6,110 nucleotides of DNA from an uncultured Pseudomonadota bacterium (GTDB taxonomy: Bacteria; Pseudomonadota; Gammaproteobacteria; Burkholderiales; Usitatibacteraceae): NCBI GenBank assembly GCA_946885905.1, contig CAMPHL010000171.1:1-6110 (forward strand), in the 5' to 3' direction. Within the stretch, counting starts at the first letter, position 1. The number at the start of each line of letters is the position of its first letter. The notes beneath the pieces were generated by a model. The model did not search any database, was not told the origin of the DNA, and saw only the letters and a list, made by a program, of their open reading frames with translations. A program made the position numbers and the translations under genes. Positions 1 to 5,234 of this stretch are shown here, piece after piece.

Positions 1-121
1 CATGGACCTGCGCGGCGAGCGGCACGGCAAGCGCCGTCATCACCACCGCCAGGATGGCGAGCGCGATCGCCATTTCCAGCAGCGAGAAGCCGCCGGGTTC
101 AGGGCGACGTCGCGAGTGCAT
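1..121 (-). CDS. Type IV prepilin, canonical N-terminus (3' part outside window)
   Basis: This is the first 40 codons of a filament subunit; the rest lies beyond position 1. The peptide starts MHSRRRPEPGG, a short arginine-rich leader. FSLLEMAIALAILAVV follows, the classic class III signal: Gly at -1, Phe at +1, Glu at +5 (residue 16), then a hydrophobic helix. A prepilin peptidase should cut after Gly11 and N-methylate Phe12, and the subunit would then be drawn from the inner membrane into the pilus. The ATG at 121 is the only sensible start, because it lies just before the leader. Its upstream GGCGGG is a weak ribosome site. It lies 23 nt inside the end of the large pilin gene in another frame, so translation is probably coupled. 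Whether this is a major or minor pilin cannot be told without the C-terminal part. Confidence 0.88.
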   Translation of the reverse strand, partial: MHSRRRPEPGGFSLLEMAIALAILAVVMTALAVPLAAQVH

Positions 122-1343
122 CGTAGCCCGCCGCGCGGCGCGGTGGTTGCACGGCCCGCACGCATCCGGTCGCGCCGCACTCGACACGCCCGCGCGCACA
201 GCTGCCGGCTTCTTTCGTGACCACGACGGCGAAGCGCTTGCCCCGTCCGAGCCGCCGCCCATCGCCGTCGACGACCTCGAGGCCCTCCGGCCCCGCCTGG
301 GCCTGCAGCACGTGGGGTCGCCAGGCACGCCACCATCCGGGATCCTCCGGGCCCGCCGAACAGCGGGAACCGAGCGCCGCCTCGTTCACGCGTCCGAGCG
401 CCGGGCTCGCGGCGCACGGATCGTCGGGGGGCACCGCTTCGCCCGTGTGGAGACAGTGGGCGAGCTCCACGGCAACACGCGACATCACGCGCGCCATCAC
501 CTCGCCGTAAGCGACGACGGCGACCCGATCATTGACCTCGACGCGGCCTTGCGCGGCGACCGGTCCCTGGATGAAGCCGTCCGCGTTGCCCGTGCGCCCC
601 GCCTCGTCGCTGCGATCGTGGAATCCGGCGTTGTCTTCCGTGGCAGTCGAGTCCAGGTAGTTGCGCGGATCGCAGCGCGCGGCCAGGCGCGGCGGCTCGG
701 CGAGGCAACGGCCGCGCCCATCGCACTGCCCCGGCGCGCAGTCGCGCCGCTGCTCGTGGCCTTCGCGGCGGCGTAGCGCCGGCCCGGGGGCAAGCACCAC
801 GGCCGCCACGCCGCCTGCCGCCGCGCGCGCGGGATCGCCCAGCGTGCCGTCGTACAGCGCATGGCCCGCGGCGTCGCGAACGGTGATCGTGCCCAGCGCA
901 ACGGGCGGCGTCATGTCCACGCAGGCGCGGCTCGCGGCGCAGTTGAGCAGCCCCTTGTAGCGGGTCGATACGGCATACCACAGCCTCTCGCCGTGCCCGT
1001 CGCGCAGGTCGGGAAGCCCGAGCGTCTTCCACGGCAGCCTCCCGAGGCGCTGTTCCTGGCCGAGGTGGCCGCTCAGCGATCCGCACGTGGCCTCGGCCCA
1101 GCCGTCGTCGTCGAGGTCGGGGCAAGGCAGGTAGCCGGGGCCCACGCGCGCGTCGATCGGCCGGTCCGCGGCATAGGCGAGCAACGCCTCGCGCGCCTGG
1201 GCGAGCACGCGATCGCTCGCGCGTTGGCGATGCTGCTCGGTGCTCGAAGCCGAAAGGGCCAGCGCGGCGGCCGATGCGACGGTCAAGGCGATCGCCGCCA
1301 GGATGAGCGGCAATCCGCTGCCGTGCTGCTTTGGCCGTGCCAT
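99..1343 (-). CDS. Large cysteine-rich pilin-like protein without Glu5 (414 aa)
   Basis: The N-terminus has a basic stretch (MARPKQHGSG), one hydrophobic helix at about residues 11-31, and an amphipathic helix to about residue 58 (RVLAQAREALLAYA). This is the lollipop layout of type IV pilins and pseudopilins. The expected Phe and Glu5 are missing: after Gly8 or Gly10 the sequence runs LPLILAAIAL. Glu5-lacking subunits are known among GspK-type and PilX/MshP-type minor pilins, which can sit at or near the filament tip. The exported part is large, about 380 residues. It has 14 cysteines, an even number suited to periplasmic disulfides, and a DLDDDG loop at 76-81 resembling a calcium site. The segment VNDRVAVVAYGEVMARVMSRVA (about 270-291) recalls a hypothetical pilin-like family of Betaproteobacteria that I know only from memory. 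The ATG at 1343 follows a strong GGGAGG with 5 nt spacing. The end overlaps the next prepilin. Its identity as a pilin-like subunit is fairly secure; its exact role is inferred. Confidence 0.82.
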   Translation of the reverse strand: MARPKQHGSGLPLILAAIALTVASAAALALSASSTEQHRQRASDRVLAQAREALLAYAADRPIDARVGPGYLPCPDLDDDGWAEATCGSLSGHLGQEQRLGRLPWKTLGLPDLRDGHGERLWYAVSTRYKGLLNCAASRACVDMTPPVALGTITVRDAAGHALYDGTLGDPARAAAGGVAAVVLAPGPALRRREGHEQRRDCAPGQCDGRGRCLAEPPRLAARCDPRNYLDSTATEDNAGFHDRSDEAGRTGNADGFIQGPVAAQGRVEVNDRVAVVAYGEVMARVMSRVAVELAHCLHTGEAVPPDDPCAASPALGRVNEAALGSRCSAGPEDPGWWRAWRPHVLQAQAGPEGLEVVDGDGRRLGRGKRFAVVVTKEAGSCARGRVECGATGCVRAVQPPRRAAGYDALATSP

Positions 1344-1445
1344 GGTGGCCTCCCGCGGGAGGTTGCGATGCGGCCATCGTGGTGCAGGGCAAGCGCCGGC
1401 GCAGCCGAAAAACCGAAAAGCCTCGCGCGCGCGAACCGCTTGACG
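1344..1445 (-). other. Only intergenic spacer of the cluster (machinery / pilin junction)
   Basis: These 102 nt separate the MshK/PilP-like gene from the large pilin gene. Besides the palindromic ribosome site, the spacer holds a 12-nt palindrome of alternating C and G (TCGCGCGCGCGA, 1423-1434), a 10-nt palindrome (GCGCCGGCGC, 1393-1402), and between them a direct repeat CCGAAAA (1405-1411 and 1413-1419, plus strand). In the transcript the 12-nt palindrome comes first and is followed by GGC, four U, CGG and five U. That could be a weak terminator or attenuator, but the stem is short and the U run is broken. I found no convincing sigma70 or sigma54 promoter here. Any internal start site would need experimental mapping. 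Confidence 0.4.
1349..1362 (-). promoter_or_regulatory. Shine-Dalgarno of the large pilin inside a perfect 14-nt palindrome
   Basis: The minus-strand sequence CCTCCCGCGGGAGG is its own reverse complement. Its 3' half supplies the GGGAGG ribosome site (1354-1349), 5 nt before the ATG at 1343. In RNA it could fold as CCUCC, a CGCG loop and GGAGG, hiding the ribosome site. That it fixes the start codon is clear. A regulatory role of the fold is inference. Confidence 0.6.
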
Positions 1446-1799
1446 CTAGCGCGCTTCCCTGCGCTCGATCCGGAGGTCGCCGCTACGGCGGCCGGCCAGC
1501 GCCCGCACCTCATCGGGCTTGAGCAGCGGCGCGTTGCCGCGCTCCACCGGCACCGGCACGCCGTCGATGAACGCGGTGCCGCGACCGTCGCTGCGCTTCA
1601 CGTAACCCGTAATCTCGCGCTTGCGCGCGGGCCCGGTCGCGGGCGCCGGGGCCTGCACCAGCTCCCCGCGGCGCAGCTTGTCGAGGCGCTCGCGTTCCTC
1701 CGGCGTGTGGAAGAGCGTCTCCAGCGGCGCCGCGCCGGCGGCGAGCGCCGCCGCGCAGGCGAGCATGGCGAAAAGGCGTTCAGCCCTGGCGGCCGGCAT
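1446..1799 (-). CDS. Short exported MshK/PilP/GspC-like protein (117 aa)
   Basis: The N-terminus reads as a Sec signal: basic MPAARAER, then a hydrophobic core (LFAMLACAAALAAG), with likely cleavage near AGA-A at about residue 24. The mature part has a charged helix (PEERERLDKLRRGEL, 33-47), a Pro/Ala linker (about 49-58), and a small beta-rich segment, ITGYVKRSDGRGTAFIDGVP (63-82). This glycine-turn segment resembles the small periplasmic domains of MshK, PilP and GspC, which link the inner-membrane platform to the secretin. No lipobox is seen: Cys15 lies inside the hydrophobic core. The ATG at 1799 is preferred because AAGGA (1809-1805) sits 5 nt upstream and it gives the full signal peptide. 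A later ATG at 1766 has no ribosome site and loses the basic region. The gene overlaps the end of the PilO-like gene by 20 nt. The family call rests on size, export signal, fold pattern and position, so it is tentative. Confidence 0.72.
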   Translation of the reverse strand: MPAARAERLFAMLACAAALAAGAAPLETLFHTPEERERLDKLRRGELVQAPAPATGPARKREITGYVKRSDGRGTAFIDGVPVPVERGNAPLLKPDEVRALAGRRSGDLRIERREAR

Positions 1800-2400
1800 T
1801 CTTGTCCTTGAGGGTGATCCAGTCGAAGGCGCATTCGGCTTCCACGCGGGGCGCGAGCGCCTCAGCCGAGGGCGCCTCGATCCGCCTGAGGGCGCATCGG
1901 TCGAGGGGGAAGAAGCCGTGCCGGCTCGCGGCGAGGTCCTCGACGAAGCCGAGCACGTCGCCCTCATGCAACGCGCGCATGCGCAGCTTCACGCGGCTGG
2001 CGAGCACGTCGATCGCGGGATAGGTTCGGCCCCCGGGCAGGGAAAGCGCCCGCTGCGCCGCGATGTCGTACTCGAGCGCGAAGAGGTTGTGGCGCATGCG
2101 CAGGCCGTTCACGAGCTCGACCATGTCCAGCCGCCGCTCGCCCTGCAGGATGCCGCGGTCGACCAGCGTGCGGAACACTTCGGCGGACTCGCGCAGATTG
2201 TCGCGTTCGCGGCGCGCGTTCTCGAGGCGCGAGCGCCACTGCTCGAGGTGATGGGCGGACGACTGCCGCGACTTGCGCTCGTGCTCGAGATACAACCTGC
2301 CGCCGATGCCCAGGGCGATGGCGCAGGCGATCGACAGGCCGAGCAGCAGCCATGCGCCGCGCAGCTGGCGCGCGCCGTCGCGCGAGAACACCACGCTCAC
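1780..2400 (-). CDS. PilO/GspM-like inner-membrane alignment protein (206 aa)
   Basis: This bitopic protein has a short cytoplasmic tail (1-14), one membrane helix at about 15-38 (GAWLLLGLSIACAIALGIGG), a highly charged helix or coiled coil at about 39-75, and a C-terminal domain. That domain predicts as strand (VKLRMRALH, 137-145), helix (EGDVLGFVEDLAASR), strand (FFPLDRCALRRI) and strand (RVEAECAFDWITL), the ferredoxin-like pattern of PilO, PilN and GspM. Such proteins pair with a PilN/GspL partner in the periplasm to form the alignment subcomplex between motor and secretin. Cys169 and Cys190 lie in adjacent predicted strands and could form a disulfide. The start is GTG, overlapping the upstream stop as GTGA, with GGGAG 6 nt before it. 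It directly follows its presumed partner, the PilM/PilN-like composite gene. Assignment is by architecture and context; sequence identity to any named PilO was not tested. Confidence 0.78.
   Translation of the reverse strand: MSVVFSRDGARQLRGAWLLLGLSIACAIALGIGGRLYLEHERKSRQSSAHHLEQWRSRLENARRERDNLRESAEVFRTLVDRGILQGERRLDMVELVNGLRMRHNLFALEYDIAAQRALSLPGGRTYPAIDVLASRVKLRMRALHEGDVLGFVEDLAASRHGFFPLDRCALRRIEAPSAEALAPRVEAECAFDWITLKDKNAGRQG
1805..1809 (-). promoter_or_regulatory. Ribosome binding site deciding the MshK/PilP-like start
   Basis: AAGGA on the minus strand sits 5 nt before the ATG at 1799, inside the last codons of the upstream PilO-like gene. It supports this start over the in-frame ATG at 1766, which is not preceded by any purine-rich site. 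Confidence 0.6.
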
Positions 2401-4019
2401 GCCGAGCTCCCGCGGTCACGCACGATGCGCAACACGAAGCGCGCTTGCATCGTGGCCGGCTGCGACGGCTCGAGCCTTCCCTGGAGCTGGAGCGTGGGGC
2501 GCAGGTCGAGCGGGCTCTCGACGACTTCCGCGTCGGTATTCGGCAGGCGACCGATCTCGTCGGCGAGCCTCTGCGCCCGGCCGATCGCGCCACGGAAATC
2601 GTCCGATGGCACGTCCACGGTCGCCTCGAGGAGCGCGATCTCGTAGCGGCCGCCTGCGAATGCGGCATTGGCAGGCTCAACCGCCTGCCCGGCCGGCGGG
2701 GCACCGGCCGACTTGGCGATGGTCTTGACCGGCGGGGCCTGGCGCAATGCCGACGGGCTCGACATGGGCGGCGTGGCCTTCGCGTCGTCGGTGGCCATCC
2801 ACGAGAGCTGCGCGACGCGCACGCCGGGATGGCGCGCGATCACCCCCGAAAGCGGCGCGAGGAAGTCGGAGATCGCGGGAAAGGACTTGAGCGCGGCATC
2901 GTAGAAGGCCACGGTGTCGCGCATCGTCGATCCGCCGACGCCGAGCGACGGCGTGGAGCGCACGATCTCCTCGTGCTCGCGCTGGACCGCGGCGAGCTGC
3001 CGCGCGAGGCCGTCCTCGGCTTCCGCGCCCTGCATGGAAAGCGCCACGTGGTAGCCGCCCCAGAGCAGGCCCGCGGCCAGGATCGCGGCCGAGGCTTGCC
3101 GGATCCGCGCGCGCGACCGCCGTATGACCGCGTGGCGGCGCTGCTCGGGCGAGGCGAAATGGTTTTCCGCGGCGCGCAGGAGGAAGAGATGGACCATCAC
3201 CTCCTCGCAGGTCGAGTCCAGGGGCGCGGGCCTCAGGCCCAGCCTCATCGAGGCCTGCTCGATGTCGAGGGCGCTGTATCGCAGCTGTGCGAAATCGCGC
3301 AGCTGCGGCTGGACGCCGGCGCGCTCGCCTGCGTGGATCAGCACGCAAGCCTCGAGGCGGTCTTCGGGCCCGAAGTGGCGCAGGCTGTCCAGGTACTGCC
3401 AGGTGCGCATCGTTTCCTCGGCCACGAAGGCGCCGAGGCCCTGGCCCTCGGACAGGTCCAGGGGAGTCAGGCGGCTGAACTTGATCTCGCCGCCCTTGAA
3501 GTAGGTCTGCCGCATCGCCTCGCCGGGCGTGAAGGTCACGAGCAGCGTGTGGGGGAAGTCGAGATCCAGCTCCTGGAGCAGCACGGAGCTGAAGACCGCG
3601 GCGGAGTAGACGCCCTCGAGGGGCGCCTTGAGCCGGTCGAGCACCTCGAGCCAGGGCCGCAGCGACTCCGGGTTCGTGACCGCCGTGTAGAGCACGCGGT
3701 CGTCGCGCCGGCCCTCGGCCTCCCGGCCCTGCATCTGCGCATAGCGATAGGGCGTGTTGCGGAAGATCTGCTGGAGCTTGCGGCCGAGGACTGCCGCGCG
3801 GTCGCTTCCGCCGACGTGCGGGATCGTGTCGAGCCTGAAGTCCTCGTCGGCCACGTCCACGAAGAAGTGGGTGGACGCGACCTGTTGGCGCGCGAAGTGG
3901 TGCTCGAACTCCGCGATCCCCGCGCCGGAGACGGCGAATTCGCGCCGGGCTGCGATGCGCCTGCCCTGGGTCGTCATCGACACCAGGCGGGTATTCGTGA
4001 GGTAGAGGAAGTGCTTCAC
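2397..4019 (-). CDS. PilM/PilN composite (GspL-like) pilus assembly protein (540 aa)
   Basis: Residues 1-300 are cytoplasmic and soluble, with a phrase (FFVDVADEDFRLDTIPHVGG, 52-71) and a following helix (LGRKLQQIFRNTPYRY, 78-93) that I associate with divergent MshI/PilM-like proteins near pilus loci. A basic stretch RRSRARIR (300-307) precedes one membrane helix at about 308-328. The periplasmic part has a charged helix (330-355), a helix-strand unit ending VRVAQLSWMA (400-409), a Pro/Ala-rich linker (411-455), then strand-helix-strand from YEIALLEATVDV (459-470) to QARFVLRIVRD (525-535), like the PilN/GspL ferredoxin fold. Cytoplasmic domain, membrane helix and periplasmic domain in one chain is the layout of GspL, or of PilM joined to PilN. 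The clear nucleotide-binding DIG motif of PilM is absent, so ATP binding is doubtful. The GTG at 4019 is chosen because it overlaps the upstream TAG by one base (TAGTG) and keeps the first predicted strand (FLYLTN). No Shine-Dalgarno is seen, so translation is probably coupled. The open frame continues upstream, but that part is a shadow of the GspF-type gene. Confidence 0.8.
   Translation of the reverse strand: MKHFLYLTNTRLVSMTTQGRRIAARREFAVSGAGIAEFEHHFARQQVASTHFFVDVADEDFRLDTIPHVGGSDRAAVLGRKLQQIFRNTPYRYAQMQGREAEGRRDDRVLYTAVTNPESLRPWLEVLDRLKAPLEGVYSAAVFSSVLLQELDLDFPHTLLVTFTPGEAMRQTYFKGGEIKFSRLTPLDLSEGQGLGAFVAEETMRTWQYLDSLRHFGPEDRLEACVLIHAGERAGVQPQLRDFAQLRYSALDIEQASMRLGLRPAPLDSTCEEVMVHLFLLRAAENHFASPEQRRHAVIRRSRARIRQASAAILAAGLLWGGYHVALSMQGAEAEDGLARQLAAVQREHEEIVRSTPSLGVGGSTMRDTVAFYDAALKSFPAISDFLAPLSGVIARHPGVRVAQLSWMATDDAKATPPMSSPSALRQAPPVKTIAKSAGAPPAGQAVEPANAAFAGGRYEIALLEATVDVPSDDFRGAIGRAQRLADEIGRLPNTDAEVVESPLDLRPTLQLQGRLEPSQPATMQARFVLRIVRDRGSSA
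2407..2411 (-). promoter_or_regulatory. Ribosome binding site for the GTG start of the PilO-like gene
   Basis: GGGAG on the minus strand lies 6 nt before the GTG at 2400, within the end of the upstream gene. It supports the GTG start that forms the GTGA stop/start overlap. Confidence 0.5.
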
Positions 4020-5221
4020 TAGAACTTGATCTTCGCGATCACGTCGTAGATCGGCAGGAAGATCGAGTAGAGGATCGCCACGATGAGCATCCCCAGCACT
4101 ACCGTCGTGGCCGGGCCCAGGAGGGTCTGCATCTTGGCGATGCCGTCGCGCACCTGGCGGTTGTAGAAGTAGGAAACGTTCAGCAGCGCCGAGTCCAGGC
4201 CCCCGGTGGATTCGCCCACGCGCAGCATCCGCAGGACCAGGGGCGGGAAGAGCTTGGTCGCGGCGAAGGCCTGCGAGATCCCCTGTCCCTCCGAGATGCT
4301 GCGGCCCACGCGCCGCAGGCCCTCCTCCATCACCCGGTTGCCCATGATCTTCTCGCAGATGTGGATGCATTCGAGCACGCTGATGCCCGCCTTGTAGAGC
4401 ATCGCGAAGAAGGTCGAGAAGCGCGCGAGGATGATCTTCTGCCTGAGCTCGCCCACGACGGGCAGGCGCAGGCTGAGCTCGTCGACCCTGCGCTGCACCC
4501 GCTCGTTGGTCCTCGCGACCGCGAAGAGCGCCGCGGCCAGGACGGCCGGGATCCCGAGCAGCAGGTACCACCAGCGCACGAACACGTCCGAGAGCATGAT
4601 CATGAGCTCGGTCTCGCGCGGCAGCTTCGGCACCAGCTGCTTGAAGGTCGCCGCGAGCTGCGGCACGAGCACCGTCATCAGCACGAAGATCACGCCCACG
4701 ACCACCACCAGCACGAGGGTGGGATAGATCATCGCCTTCTTGGCCTGGGCGGCGATCTCGTCCTGCCACTTGAGGTTCTCGGTGAGCTCGTCGAGCACCT
4801 GCGTCAATTGCCCGCTCTGCTCTCCCGCGCGCACGAGGGCGACGAACACGCTGTCGAAGCAATAGGCGTGGTTGGCCATCGCCTCCGAGAGCTTGAGGCC
4901 GCCTTCGATGTCCTCCAGCAGGCTCGCGATCACCTGGCGGAAGCCGGCGTTGTCGACCGTGTCGCGCAGGTCGGTGAGGGCCTCGATGATGTTCACGCCG
5001 GCCTTGAGCAGCTGCGAGAGGTGGAAGCAGAACGTGATCAGCTCGGGGCGCGTCACGTTGCGACTGCGCGCCGCGGTGGAGCGCTTCACCCCGTCGAAGG
5101 TGAGCAGGTCGAGCCCCAGGCGCTTCAACCGCAGCTCCAGGTCGATCGCGTTGGTCGCGTCGAGGTTGCCGCTCGAGATGCGGCCGTCGGCGTCGACGGC
5201 TCGGTAGGCGAAGAGCGCCAT
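4019..5221 (-). CDS. GspF/PilC/MshG-type inner-membrane platform protein (400 aa)
   Basis: This is the polytopic core of a type IV filament or type II secretion machine. It sits in the inner membrane above the assembly ATPase and is thought to turn ATPase motion into pilin extraction. The length matches the family (about 400 aa). The N-terminal segment (1-45) has the usual MALFAYRAVDADGRISSG pattern. Two repeated T2SF domains are visible: LSQLLKAGVNIIEAL (68-82) with LVRAGEQSGQL (129-139), and FFAMLYKAGISVLECI (271-286) with RMLRVGESTGGL (331-342). Membrane helices lie at about 166-190, 217-236 and 371-393. The helix after the first domain is very rich in valine. The ATG at 5221 lies 13 nt after the ATPase stop, with no strong Shine-Dalgarno. 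The protein is intact. Whether it is best called GspF, PilC or MshG depends on the rest of the cluster; the neighbours favour an MSHA-like pilus. Confidence 0.95.
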   Translation of the reverse strand: MALFAYRAVDADGRISSGNLDATNAIDLELRLKRLGLDLLTFDGVKRSTAARSRNVTRPELITFCFHLSQLLKAGVNIIEALTDLRDTVDNAGFRQVIASLLEDIEGGLKLSEAMANHAYCFDSVFVALVRAGEQSGQLTQVLDELTENLKWQDEIAAQAKKAMIYPTLVLVVVVGVIFVLMTVLVPQLAATFKQLVPKLPRETELMIMLSDVFVRWWYLLLGIPAVLAAALFAVARTNERVQRRVDELSLRLPVVGELRQKIILARFSTFFAMLYKAGISVLECIHICEKIMGNRVMEEGLRRVGRSISEGQGISQAFAATKLFPPLVLRMLRVGESTGGLDSALLNVSYFYNRQVRDGIAKMQTLLGPATTVVLGMLIVAILYSIFLPIYDVIAKIKF

Positions 5222-5234
5222 CGCGGTGCGACCG

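Noticed and set aside
529..1392. A 287-residue minus-strand frame overlapping the large pilin, starting in the spacer.
   Set aside because: It lies in a different frame from the pilin gene, has a repetitive Arg/Pro/Ala composition and lacks any recognisable motif.
1344..1445. A promoter for the pilin genes in the spacer.
   Set aside because: On the minus strand I could not find a credible -35/-10 pair or a TGG-N9-TGC sigma54 motif. The TTGACG seen near 1440 is on the plus strand and leads to no gene.
861..1811. A 316-residue plus-strand open frame, with similar ones at 54-776 and 1621-2646.
   Set aside because: All are opposite well-supported minus-strand genes and have low-complexity Arg/Ala-rich translations.
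2352..4022. A 556-residue plus-strand open frame.
   Set aside because: It is antisense to the PilM/PilN composite and overlaps adjoining genes. Long antisense frames are expected in such GC-rich coding DNA, and the translation is Arg/Gly/His-rich without domain signals.
4020..4862. An N-terminal extension of the composite protein by about 280 residues.
   Set aside because: The frame is open, but it lies wholly inside the GspF-type gene in another frame, and its translation is Arg/Ala/Gly-rich shadow sequence. The GTG at 4019 fits the family start and the stop/start overlap.
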